Assembly (NCBI GenBank): GCA_023091735.1 | Contig: JALKBU010000477.1 | Coordinates: 1-37,697 of the forward strand | Length of the DNA stretch: 37,697 nucleotides | Source: Trichomonas tenax | Taxonomy: Eukaryota > Parabasalia > Trichomonadida > Trichomonadidae | Reading direction: 5' to 3' | Shown: piece after piece, positions 9,367 to 18,830 of the stretch | Numbering within the stretch: the first letter of the stretch is position 1 | Layout of the letters: each line of letters starts with the position of its first letter | Translations under genes and position numbers: made by a program | Notes under the pieces: model-generated | Seen by the model: the letters and a program-made list of their open reading frames with translations, nothing else | Told to the model about the DNA's origin: nothing | The model's database searches: none

Positions 9367-12300
9367 ATGTCTGACAAGAAACGAGTGAACCAGGATGATC
9401 TTGAGAAGGAAATTTCCCAAATTGTTCAAGACTTCCAGAATGTTGTCGGAGAGATAACAGATACAGCAAATGTTAGACAATTTACTAATATTTATCGACA
9501 ACTTCATGACCTCCTAATGGATAGTCATGATAAGAACAACAAACTTACTGCTGCAGCTCAGGCATTAAATGCGGAAATTATTGCGAATGCAACTAAAGTA
9601 TCTGCGTTATTAAAAATGAGCGAAGATGATCACAAAGCTATAGACAAGTATAAAGACGAGTTTGAGAAAGCAAGGAAGCTTGTTGTTTCTTCACAAGAGA
9701 AAGAAATGAAAGCAAAAGAGTTATGCGAGCAAATGAAAGCCCAAGTGGACAAACTTGCTGCCGAAGTCCACGAACAAAGTGTCTCTGAAGCTAAATTTGC
9801 TGATATGAAAGTGGATCTTACAAATTTCAAAGATGAAGCACAGCGAAACGAAAAAGAAATTAACGTATTACAAGCAGAAATCGATAAACTCAAAGCATTA
9901 GTTGCAGACTGCAACACAGCGATTGAATCATCGAAAACAGAGTCGAAAGCGCTTGAAGAATCAATCGAGATAGAATCTGAGCAATTGGAGGACTTAAAAA
10001 CATCAAAGATGCAATATTATAATCAAATTGAGAAAACAAAGATTAATAGTGATGCCTCTCAGAATGACTCAAACGAAATAACAAAGAAAATTTCAAATTC
10101 TAAAACAAATATCGAAGATTTAAGCAAAAAGCTTGAAAGTCAAAGATCTAAACTTAATGAAGCAAAGAATGACTGTAATATCTCCATTATCAAGAAAAGA
10201 GATAGACAGGCGAGTCTCGATTTAGTACTCAATCATCAAAGCACAATAAATTCAAACATACAAAGAGTTAAACAAAATATCGATTCACACCAAAGAACAA
10301 TTGATTCTGAACGTGTCCATATTGAGGGCATTGATAATGCAATAAAAGAATCGAAACAAGGATTAGGAGATATTACCAAATACAGAGATAATTTATCGCA
10401 TGAGATGAGGGTCACCGGCAAGGAAAAGCGCGATAAAGTCGATGAAATTATAGCTATTACAAGGAATCATACTATTCAGGATAGCAATATAAAGACAGTT
10501 GAAAGGCAGAATGACTCCACTCAAAGAAACATTCATCAAGTTAAACTTAGAGTCGATCAAGAAAAGAGTAACACAAAAGAATTGAGAGATATGTCAATGC
10601 TCGTTGATGCTCAAATCAACGGCGAAAAGATGGATATCGAAAATCTCAACAGTTATGCTCATTCACTTGAAACTGAATCCAAAATGTACATGAAGCAGGC
10701 TGGCGAAAGCATAGTGAACACGGTTAGATTCTCGGATAATTTGATGATGACCAAAGCTGAGATAGAGTCATCAAATTATTTGCTCCACTCTATTGAAGTT
10801 CAATCTAAGGATCATGAAAAAATTGTACAGAATATGAGAAAGGATAGAGATATAATTTCAAATCAAATTATTGGAATTGAAAAGGAAAATCAAGAATTAC
10901 TAAAGAAAATAAATTCAGCTCACGAAGAAATTCAAAAGCTCAAAGTTCTGGCTCAGGAAAAGACGAGTGATTGTATTAAAGAACACTTTAGATCTAGGTC
11001 CTTAGAAAAGCAAAATGTTTCATTGACAGAAATGGTTGATCTTACAAAAAAGATGACTCAAGAAATGAATTCGACTGTTATTAAATTCAAGAGCGAAGCA
11101 ACAAAATTAAATTTGATAATTCAAGAATCACAGAAAGATATAACTCATGCCAGTGCTGAACTTAAGAATATTAATGATGTTATAACAATGCTTAAATCCC
11201 AATTAGCTCAGCGTCAAACAGAAATTGATGAGCAAAAAGTTAAAGTTTCATCTTTGATGTATGAATTAGATCACAAAGGATATAACTATAGCGAATATCG
11301 GAAGAAATACAAGGAAATGGAATCAGAGATGTCAGTTCTAATGGAAAAGAACAGAAAACTACAAAGCAGAGCAGCAGTATTGGCATCATTAACACTTGAA
11401 AAAATTACTCTTGATTCAGCTTTGTTGCATGAAAGAGAAATAAGAAATCGCTACGAGCAAGAACTGATAAGACCATTGAATGTCCACAGATGGACAATTA
11501 TGGCTGCAATGAACCCAGAACGATTTAAACAAATACAAATGATTCAGTATTTGAAAGCCAAGATAGAATCTGTTGAAAAACAGAGGGTCAAATTACTTTC
11601 AAAGAAACACGAAGTTTTAGAGGAAATCGAAAAAGTCAAAACAAGAGCCAAGAATGCAAGATTTATTGACGAAGATGTTGCCTTTGATAACATCAAGAAG
11701 TCAATCAAAAAGAAAGAGCAAGAGATGGAGGAAGCTCAAAAGGAAACAGAGAATGTCAAAATGCAAGCTGAACAGATCAAAGAAGCCATAGCTGGATTGA
11801 GAGATAGACTTAAAGAAACAAAGACTAAGTCTTTGGCAATAAAGCAAAAGAATCAAGCCCTTCAAGGACCTCAAATCCCAACTTTACCAATCAATATGAA
11901 ACCTGTTGAAATGTTAAGACTCGGCGGTGGCTTTAGTCTCGAAACTCCACGAGCTCAAACAGCACGTACTGAAGCGGTTAATCCAATGTATGTCAATGAT
12001 CATGAGGATGAAGCTCCTAGAACTGGAAGAGCTGGAAGCATTACATCTCGTGATAAGAGAAGCGATGATTATTATAATTTACGAAGGAAAAATTCTGAGC
12101 AAAAACCTTCAAGAAAACCACTTTCGGCTCGTCAGAAAGCTGATATTGCCGAACAGCGTATCAGTGATCTATATCCAGCAAGTGCAAGACGCCAGAAATC
12201 AGAATCATCAAGAAGTGAGACAGCAAACTTTGGCAGAAGAAGTAATGTTTCATCTGTTGATCCTTATTATAATGACACTGTTTCATCATCCCGTCAATCA

Positions 12301-13002
12301 GAATTAGATAATATGACAATCGTATCATCCAGAAGACAATCAGAATTAGATAAGAAATCAACAGGCAGAAGGAGTAATTACGAAGAACCAATGTCATCAA
12401 GAAGACAGACATTTGAAATTGAGGCTCTAAGCATTCCAAACTCCAATAAGAAGAGTAGTAGGCCATCTTCTGACTATTGTAATGAGCCTACCTCAGCTAG
12501 AAGAAATAATACAAGTCGTAGAGAAGAAAGAAGTAACTTATCAGATCAAAATTCATCAAGAAGAATTGAGAGCAACTTAGAGAGTCTTCCGTTCTCATCA
12601 AGAAGGAAAACTGATTCAAATATTAGAACCAATTCTGATTATGATCATCTTAACATGCCATCATCTGCAAGGAAACAGTCTGCTTCAAATAGTGGAAGAA
12701 GCACAGAAATGGATCCAATCCAGCTTCAAATATCGATGTCGAGCAGAATGTCAACTGAACCACCTGTTACAATGCCTCCTGTCACACTAACTGAATCAAT
12801 TGTTGAAAGCTCTCGGAGGCCACAATCTGCAAGAAGAATGGAGAAGAACACAGTTTCCGAGCATTTATGGGCTCCACAGATGGCTCATGAGAAGAAACAT
12901 GTTGATGAAATACCTGAACTGACAATTACATCAGCAAGACGTCAGAAGCAGGAATCATCAAAGAAGAGGAGACCTATGAAGACCGCAAAGCGACCTAATT
13001 AA
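9367..13002 (+). CDS. CFAP58: CFAP58-like flagellar coiled-coil protein with a Ser/Arg-rich tail
   Basis: 1211 residues. Residues 1 to about 850 are almost continuous coiled coil, rich in Glu, Lys, Gln, Asn and Ile. At about 700-720 there is a segment IRPLNVHRWTIMAAMNPERF followed by KQIQMIQYLKAKI. This matches the conserved NVHRW...DPE...MIQKIQ signature of CFAP58/CCDC147, an axonemal or manchette-associated protein needed for flagellar assembly and motility. From about 860 to the end the sequence changes to a disordered, Ser/Arg-rich tail in which SSRRQ, SARRQ and TSARR units recur more than a dozen times; such a tail is not part of the usual family, whose members are about 870 residues. 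The tail could be a phosphorylation-rich or microtubule-binding extension. The family call rests on the signature block, because the rest is generic coiled coil. Confidence 0.75.
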   Translation: MSDKKRVNQDDLEKEISQIVQDFQNVVGEITDTANVRQFTNIYRQLHDLLMDSHDKNNKLTAAAQALNAEIIANATKVSALLKMSEDDHKAIDKYKDEFEKARKLVVSSQEKEMKAKELCEQMKAQVDKLAAEVHEQSVSEAKFADMKVDLTNFKDEAQRNEKEINVLQAEIDKLKALVADCNTAIESSKTESKALEESIEIESEQLEDLKTSKMQYYNQIEKTKINSDASQNDSNEITKKISNSKTNIEDLSKKLESQRSKLNEAKNDCNISIIKKRDRQASLDLVLNHQSTINSNIQRVKQNIDSHQRTIDSERVHIEGIDNAIKESKQGLGDITKYRDNLSHEMRVTGKEKRDKVDEIIAITRNHTIQDSNIKTVERQNDSTQRNIHQVKLRVDQEKSNTKELRDMSMLVDAQINGEKMDIENLNSYAHSLETESKMYMKQAGESIVNTVRFSDNLMMTKAEIESSNYLLHSIEVQSKDHEKIVQNMRKDRDIISNQIIGIEKENQELLKKINSAHEEIQKLKVLAQEKTSDCIKEHFRSRSLEKQNVSLTEMVDLTKKMTQEMNSTVIKFKSEATKLNLIIQESQKDITHASAELKNINDVITMLKSQLAQRQTEIDEQKVKVSSLMYELDHKGYNYSEYRKKYKEMESEMSVLMEKNRKLQSRAAVLASLTLEKITLDSALLHEREIRNRYEQELIRPLNVHRWTIMAAMNPERFKQIQMIQYLKAKIESVEKQRVKLLSKKHEVLEEIEKVKTRAKNARFIDEDVAFDNIKKSIKKKEQEMEEAQKETENVKMQAEQIKEAIAGLRDRLKETKTKSLAIKQKNQALQGPQIPTLPINMKPVEMLRLGGGFSLETPRAQTARTEAVNPMYVNDHEDEAPRTGRAGSITSRDKRSDDYYNLRRKNSEQKPSRKPLSARQKADIAEQRISDLYPASARRQKSESSRSETANFGRRSNVSSVDPYYNDTVSSSRQSELDNMTIVSSRRQSELDKKSTGRRSNYEEPMSSRRQTFEIEALSIPNSNKKSSRPSSDYCNEPTSARRNNTSRREERSNLSDQNSSRRIESNLESLPFSSRRKTDSNIRTNSDYDHLNMPSSARKQSASNSGRSTEMDPIQLQISMSSRMSTEPPVTMPPVTLTESIVESSRRPQSARRMEKNTVSEHLWAPQMAHEKKHVDEIPELTITSARRQKQESSKKRRPMKTAKRPN

Positions 13003-13160
13003 TTATTTTTGTTTGTTATATATATATTTGTTATTAATAAATAATCATAGTTTGAGTTAATTTTGAATAACAAAAAAAAAAAATTAACGATACACACATT
13101 GCTAATTGTTTTTATGTGTAGGTTCTAATAAATGTTTATTTCACTTTCAGATAAGATAAA

Positions 13161-14486
13161 ATGGAAAATTGTGGAAGCGCAGACACTTCACAATGCACCA
13201 TTTTCATTCAAAACTTATTGGAGCTTCCTTTTGCATCGATCATTAATACACTCGAAAACTCAAAAGCCATTTCAACAAGAGATGCAATCAATTTAATTCA
13301 ATTTTGTTCTGAAAAATACGGTCCAGAATCCTATAAACTGTTGCCTTATATCAAGTTATCTCCGAAAACACCTACAGCAGACATTATTGAAGTTCTTGGT
13401 AAATTCAAATCGGTTTCAATTCTTCAAATGCTTGTAAGATCATACATAGATGACTCAGATGACTGCGTTTGTTATGTTGAAGGTAATGAAACTGAAGAAA
13501 ATAATGTTTTCATGGAAATCGAGAAAAACAATTTTGCTAACTTTTCTAAAATTATCGATTCAGGCATCGATATCAATACCAGATCTGATGGTGGAACAAC
13601 ACCATTGATGTTTTCATCTCTCAAAGGAAATCTTCAACAAGTCGAATATTTACTCAGTAAAAACGCAGATATCAGTTTGAAAGACGATGATGGATATACG
13701 TGCTTACATTGGGCAGCCAAAGGACGTCACCCGCACATTGTTCAAAAATTACTTGAAAGCGGATGCAATGTTGATTCTGTTAATGAAAATCAAACAACGC
13801 CATTACTTTTGTCATGTGGTGAAGGTGACTTAGAGACTGTGAAAATTCTCGTCAGCAATCATGCAAATTTGTCACTTTCCGATTCGATTGGAATATTCCC
13901 TCTTATGCGTGCAATAATCAATGGATATGTCGATGTTGCAACATATCTCATAGATAGCGGTGCCGATGTCAATCAAACCGGACCTAACTCTGAAACACCT
14001 CTTCATTTTGCAGCTTCCTATGGTCACTTAGAACTGACAAGATCTTTAATCCAAAAGAGCGCTAATGTCAATGTTCTCAACAATAATGGTGTCAGTCCAT
14101 TATTCATGGCTATTGCCAATAACCATCCAAAAGTTGCCTTGTTTTTGATACAGAATAATGCTGATATTAATGTATCAGACAGCACAGGAGCAACAACACT
14201 CCTTCTTGCCACACAAATCAACTCATTCGAAGTTGTTTTGGCATTATTGGAAAAAAGATTTAAAGATATAGATGCCAAAAACTCTTTGGGTGAATCTGCT
14301 TTGTTTGTTGCAGCCAAGAATAATTACTTTAAGATTCTAGAACAACTTATTCAACGAGGGGCAGATGTCAACACAACTTACAACGATGGAACATCGGCCC
14401 TTGATATCGCAATTGATATGAATAACGAAGATTGTGTTTTTGCCCTCATTAACGCTGGCGCAAAACAAACATTCAATGATGAGTAA
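13161..14486 (+). CDS. Ankyrin-repeat protein
   Basis: 441 residues. The N-terminal 130 residues are helical with no recognised domain. From about 140 to 438 there are about nine ankyrin repeats with clear TPLMxxxxxGxxxxVxxLLxxxAxxxxxDxxG spacing, for example TCLHWAAKGRHPHIVQKLLE and TPLHFAASYGHLELTRSLIQ. Ankyrin solenoids mediate protein binding; no enzymatic domain is present. Trichomonads carry very large ankyrin families, so the specific role cannot be inferred. The 3' spacer contains an imperfect inverted repeat (listed separately). Confidence 0.9.
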   Translation: MENCGSADTSQCTIFIQNLLELPFASIINTLENSKAISTRDAINLIQFCSEKYGPESYKLLPYIKLSPKTPTADIIEVLGKFKSVSILQMLVRSYIDDSDDCVCYVEGNETEENNVFMEIEKNNFANFSKIIDSGIDINTRSDGGTTPLMFSSLKGNLQQVEYLLSKNADISLKDDDGYTCLHWAAKGRHPHIVQKLLESGCNVDSVNENQTTPLLLSCGEGDLETVKILVSNHANLSLSDSIGIFPLMRAIINGYVDVATYLIDSGADVNQTGPNSETPLHFAASYGHLELTRSLIQKSANVNVLNNNGVSPLFMAIANNHPKVALFLIQNNADINVSDSTGATTLLLATQINSFEVVLALLEKRFKDIDAKNSLGESALFVAAKNNYFKILEQLIQRGADVNTTYNDGTSALDIAIDMNNEDCVFALINAGAKQTFNDE

Positions 14487-14536
14487 TACCCTCCTTATAT
14501 ATATAATATGTAAATGTAATGTTAAACACTATTTAA

Positions 14537-14619
14537 GGATGCACCCTTAATACTTTTTTCATTCCATATTATTACATGAAAACGTATCATATGGAATAAT
14601 GAAAGGGTGTGTTGCATTC
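14537..14619. repeat. Imperfect inverted repeat (hairpin), possible small MITE remnant
   Basis: The left arm (14537-14569), carrying GGATGCACCCTT and TTTCATTCCATAT, is matched in reverse complement by the right arm (14589-14619), carrying ATATGGAATAATGAAAGGG and GTTGCATTC. The arms are about 30-33 bp with small internal gaps, and the loop is about 19 bp. It lies 50 bp past the stop of the ankyrin gene. It may be a 3'-end structure or a tiny fold-back element. No clear target-site duplication was found. Confidence 0.4.
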
Positions 14620-14933
14620 TTCATCAGAATTATTAGTGCTTTGGGATTTGTTAATGAATATGTTAGTGAACAAACTCAAAAATGAAAAAAAAAATCTAAT
14701 TTCTATTTGAAATAATAATTTTACAAAAGATATATTGCAAAAACTGAATTGCTTAATGTGAGTATTTGTTTGGAACAAGAAAATGTGTTAAATTTATTTT
14801 GAGACATCAAAAAACTGGCAGATGTAAATGTTGTCACTTTTCATGAAAATTTTCCAAGTAGTATTCTCCTTATGGCCAATCGTATAAAAATTTTGGATAA
14901 AGAAGTTTTTTGTGGACGTTTGACATTTTTAGA

Positions 14934-15647
14934 ATGAACCCAAACTTCGGCACAATTTTTGGTGTTCCACTTGTTAATGATAGAGTAACTTCATACCAAT
15001 ACGTTCCACCGAGCGACAGGCCAATGAAAGCAATCCTTATCTCAGATTGTCACATTGGTGCACAATTACCACCGGATATCGCGACAAAATTATTCATCGA
15101 AACACTCAACGCTGTTGTAGCAAACGAAGACCCTACAGTTGTTTTCATTCTCGGCGATTTGATTGATGGAACACAATCTGTTGCCCTTCTCAAGATGGTT
15201 TTGACAGAATTGGAGAAGCTTCCTGTCCCAGTCTACGCAATTGGAGGTAACCATGACCGCGAATTCTTTAGCATGGTTAATTGGCCAAAGAATGGAAACG
15301 TCAAGATCTTCCAGGAACTCGCAATTCAGATAGTAGCTCAGAGAGCTGGTAAGCCAGATATTAAAGCATTCTTGGCTCACGATTTACTCAATAATTACAG
15401 AGTTCGTGATCCACATGCTTACTTCTTCATTTCTTGGATCAAGGATGGATGCAAAGAATATATCAAAACTGATGATTGGCTCATCACTGGTCACACACAT
15501 TGCGGCTTCTTAAGTAATGCAAGCCGACTTGCTTGTATTGGCCAGTTCTCTCCAGAGATCAAGGCTTTCGGATATGCAACTCTTCAATTCAATCAAGATC
15601 TTGTTTTATCAATCAAAAATTCTCTCAAGGCGGTTAATTTCCGCTAA
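14934..15647 (+). CDS. Calcineurin-like metallophosphoesterase
   Basis: 237 residues from the ATG at 14934. All metal-binding motifs of the calcineurin-like superfamily are present in order: D-x-H (SDCHIG) near residue 41, GDLID near 74, GNHDRE near 102, a lone histidine in FLAHDL near 150, and GHTHCG near 188. Such enzymes hydrolyse phosphomonoesters or diesters with two metal ions. No signal peptide is visible, so it is probably cytosolic. The frame is open 24 bases upstream, but only to a TTG, so the ATG is taken as the start. The stop codon overlaps a TAAA, which is the usual trichomonad polyadenylation signal. The substrate is unknown. Confidence 0.88.
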   Translation: MNPNFGTIFGVPLVNDRVTSYQYVPPSDRPMKAILISDCHIGAQLPPDIATKLFIETLNAVVANEDPTVVFILGDLIDGTQSVALLKMVLTELEKLPVPVYAIGGNHDREFFSMVNWPKNGNVKIFQELAIQIVAQRAGKPDIKAFLAHDLLNNYRVRDPHAYFFISWIKDGCKEYIKTDDWLITGHTHCGFLSNASRLACIGQFSPEIKAFGYATLQFNQDLVLSIKNSLKAVNFR

Positions 15648-16936
15648 ATACGTTTATTTCATATATCTGTGTCCATTTATTTATATATATTAAATAATAT
15701 TACGTTATATTTGTTTTAAATAGTGAAATTTTTTCTGAAAACTTTTCGTGTTAAGCTCACAACAACTTGCCCTCCTCTTTTAAACTCATTTTGGTATAAA
15801 AGCTTCATTCCACTTTAGATTAAAGAAAATTATTATAAAACAAATGAGGCATTTTGTTAATTTTTAAAAAAATTTATACAATCCATAGTTATTTATAATA
15901 AACAAATCGGCCATTTAATTGCTTTATTAGTATCATTCAGAATTTTCATACAAAACTATAATTTTATTAAAGAAATAAACAACAGAAATCATAGCAATAC
16001 GGAAAAGTAGTGCTCCTTGTGGCGTTGTGTAGTTGCTGACCATGATATTTCTATCACTTTTACAATTTTCCCGCCAAATATTTTTGTTAACATATGTTCT
16101 TGCTTCGTATATAATATGTGTATATATTTTGAAAATAAATTGCTGAATTAAAATAGCTCTAAGCCTCTATTTCAATGAAAAAATGCAACAAAAGTATTTA
16201 TGATTAAAAAAATTAAATAATCTTTTGTTAAAAAGGGTGAGATTATGCTGAATGCGATGATGATATGATGGCTTATCACCTGCATATGTATCCTATTAAA
16301 TATCAATACCAAATCTGTTCATTTTTAGTAATCCTGATTTTATCTCGTTATGATTCACTTGATTTGTCCATTTTCAACGCAGACAAATCAGTGTCTACTA
16401 AATGTTGGACTTACAGGATAAAAATGTGTTGCTTTTTATTCACAAAATATTTAATCTTAATTTGCAATCCTTACTTTTCATCCACACAGCATGCAAACAA
16501 CATGAATAATGATAATCCGTCAGTTAACATCAAAATAAATCAAGATATTTTTTTGATATAATATTGAATAATATATTTTTCATGCTTTATATATCCACAG
16601 CATTTTAGATGGGAAATTTTTCATTTGCCACCAAAATTAGACCTTAAATATTCATACTGGTGGAGAAAAATCGAGATGTTTGAGTAGACGTAGAAAATTC
16701 AATGACGTCTTTTTATCAAATGATGTCAATGCAGACTAATCGAGTTATTAATTCTTCCATAATTTATAGCAATCTATCCGCATGTACTATTTTTGCTCCA
16801 CAATAGTTGGATTTATAATCCTAATCAAAGATAATTTTTGGTTCAAAAATGAAGGTGAATAGTAAAGCGTTGTTGTTTTTCCAAATAATCAAAAACTCAT
16901 TTATTAATTTTTTCTCAAAAAGGCAACATTATATTC
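15648..16936. other. Long convergent intergenic region with no gene seen
   Basis: About 1.29 kb between the 3' ends of two convergent genes. It is strongly A/T-rich with frequent stops. A 98-codon open frame at about 16265-16561 is Ile/Leu/Tyr/Asn-rich without a domain and is judged spurious. No tRNA-like box pair was found. Confidence 0.5.
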
Positions 16937-18463
16937 TTATTGAGCACTGGAATCATAGTTAGAGTCATATGTTCCACTCTCATCGTTTGTTGCTGTCGCC
17001 GACTCATCGTTTGTTTCCTCAGTCTTCTGCTCATTGCTCTCTTCTCCCTTTTCTTCCTCTTCATTCTCATTCTTTTCCTCTTCCTCTTTTGGTGGTGGTG
17101 GTGGTGGCGGCTTCTTAACTGGCAACGGTGGCCACTCAAGTGGTCTCTGAGCCTTCATACCATTACCGAAGTACATCATGACCATCTTAGAGCCATTCTC
17201 GTTAGAAACGATGTGTAAGCCTGGCCAAACGTTAGATCGAAGCCAGAGTCTCTCATTGACTCCCTTGACTTCTCTTAGAGACCAGCACTTAAAGCCATCA
17301 TTGGACTTATCCTCTGTTATTGGAGTAAGGATCGGCGGGCCATGCTCAACAAAAGGCTCCTTCTCGTTGCCTTCCTCATCCTGCTGATCTTCTTCGAAGA
17401 TGTAGTACTCGCAACGACCCTGGTCTAAGATAGCTGGGACTCTGTGGACGAAGGATTTGAGGCCATTCAATGGCTTGTACTCTGGTTCCTCAGCCATTGT
17501 GATTGGTGTAACGTTTTCAACGCGGGCACCCTCTTCTGGCTCTTCCTCGAGGCTGTAGAGACCGACTGGAGCTAATGTACATGTATGTGTAACTCTGGAG
17601 ATGAAGCAACGAAGTAACTCGTATTCACCGCCCTGGAAACGACCCTCTGGAGCAGCAATTGGTCCCTTTTCTGTGCCAGAGAACATCTGTCTGATGCATC
17701 TTGATCCCTGAATCTGTGCTGGTGTGATATCTGGGAGAAGTTTCCATGGACCACCAAGCTGTGTGCACACGAAGTAGCTGTATTGGTTTGGACCAGAATC
17801 TTCTTCCATTGGAACAATCTTTGGCTTTTCCTCCTTCTGTTCGCCTTCCTCTGGCTCGTTCTTTTCTTCCTCCTCCTGGGCAGCATGCGGGCGCTCGCCT
17901 TCGTTGAATTCGGCCTCAGCGATATAATAATCGTTGTTTGTACCCATGACTTTACCCCAGAAATGAGCTGTTGCAAGTGGCTTAGAACGAATAAGTTTTT
18001 GAATTGCTTGCTGTAAAAGAATTGTTTCTGTCTCGTTTAATCCGACGCCAACTTCGTTCATGAATTGCATGTTTCCAATAACATCTGGAATTTCACCCTC
18101 GTTGACTGTTTCCTCTTCTGGGTGCTCGCCATCTTCAGCTTGTTCGGCCTCACCGGCTTCTTCCTCTTCCTCACCGAGTTTTTCTTTCGGGAATAATTGA
18201 GATTGAAGTCTGACACTCTTTGTAGCGTTTTCGACAAAGTTTGGTCCCATTGGTTTTCCAAATTTGAGAAGTTCGAGATTTTCTTTGGACTGGCGCTCTT
18301 CTTTGATGATGTAAGAAGCAACTTCAAAATAATCGAGTGGGCGATCTGCGCAATTATCTGCAAGTCTGACAATAATCTCGGCTGTGTGTTCCATGACTGA
18401 AACTGGAGAACCTTCTGGCTTAGAGTTCAAGTACTCTAACTTCGCGTCGCGATCCTCAGACAT
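16937..18463 (-). CDS. RSP4/6: Radial spoke head protein, RSP4/RSP6 family
   Basis: 508 residues. The N-terminal part (HTAEIIVRLADNCADRPLDYFEVASYIIKEER) and the central region match the radial spoke head family. Central matches include NDYYIAEAEFNEGER at about 175 and NQYSYFVCTQLGGPWKLLPDITPAQI at about 225-250, and further on LRCFISRVTHTCTLAPVGLYS. The last part includes KCWSLREVKG, WLRSNVWPGLHIV and the final conserved PLEWPPLP. RSP4/6 form the radial spoke head that contacts the central pair and regulates dynein. Glu-rich insertions lie at about 95-120 and 195-220, and the C-terminus is a polyproline run followed by a 45-residue acidic tail. The upstream sequence has a CGTTATAA motif immediately before the ATG. 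Confidence 0.92.
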   Translation of the reverse strand: MSEDRDAKLEYLNSKPEGSPVSVMEHTAEIIVRLADNCADRPLDYFEVASYIIKEERQSKENLELLKFGKPMGPNFVENATKSVRLQSQLFPKEKLGEEEEEAGEAEQAEDGEHPEEETVNEGEIPDVIGNMQFMNEVGVGLNETETILLQQAIQKLIRSKPLATAHFWGKVMGTNNDYYIAEAEFNEGERPHAAQEEEEKNEPEEGEQKEEKPKIVPMEEDSGPNQYSYFVCTQLGGPWKLLPDITPAQIQGSRCIRQMFSGTEKGPIAAPEGRFQGGEYELLRCFISRVTHTCTLAPVGLYSLEEEPEEGARVENVTPITMAEEPEYKPLNGLKSFVHRVPAILDQGRCEYYIFEEDQQDEEGNEKEPFVEHGPPILTPITEDKSNDGFKCWSLREVKGVNERLWLRSNVWPGLHIVSNENGSKMVMMYFGNGMKAQRPLEWPPLPVKKPPPPPPPKEEEEKNENEEEEKGEESNEQKTEETNDESATATNDESGTYDSNYDSSAQ

Positions 18464-18830
18464 TTTATAACGGATTATTGCACTTTTTGAATTTTCGTTT
18501 TTTTGTTCCTTGCCTTTTTTATTTTAAATTTATATATAATTTCATGTGTTGCAATCTTTTATCTTTTAGTTTTCTCGTGAACACTTAATAATCAAAATCA
18601 ATTCTGAAAATCATCGAAAATATCGAATTTTAATCCTATGTTTATTTAATATATTTTAAGGGCTTCATAATGTGATAGTTTAACTCCGAAGATTCCCAAT
18701 GAAATCTCGAGAAACCGCGCCAAAAACTCTGAAATCATATTATTTTAGGTTTATATGTCACGGGAGTTCTATACTTTAAATCTATAAAGTTAAAAAAAAT
18801 ACGTTGTAAGAAAATCAAAAAAAATTTTGC
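18464..18830. other. Divergent spacer between two axonemal genes
   Basis: 367 bp of A/T-rich DNA between the start codons of RSP4/6 (minus) and the CFAP100-like gene (plus), so it should contain both promoters. CGTTATAA abuts the RSP4/6 start, and ACGTTGTAAG occurs at 18801-18810, about 20 bp before the other start. No initiator of the TCA(C/T)T type is close to either start. Confidence 0.45.

Noticed and set aside
13069..13083. A-run upstream of the ankyrin gene as a sign of retroposition
   Set aside because: It is short, lies before rather than after the gene, has no flanking direct repeats, and such runs are common in these spacers.
16265..16561. 98-codon open frame in the long convergent spacer
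   Set aside because: Ile/Leu/Asn/Tyr-rich with no domain; adjacent sequence is non-coding in character.
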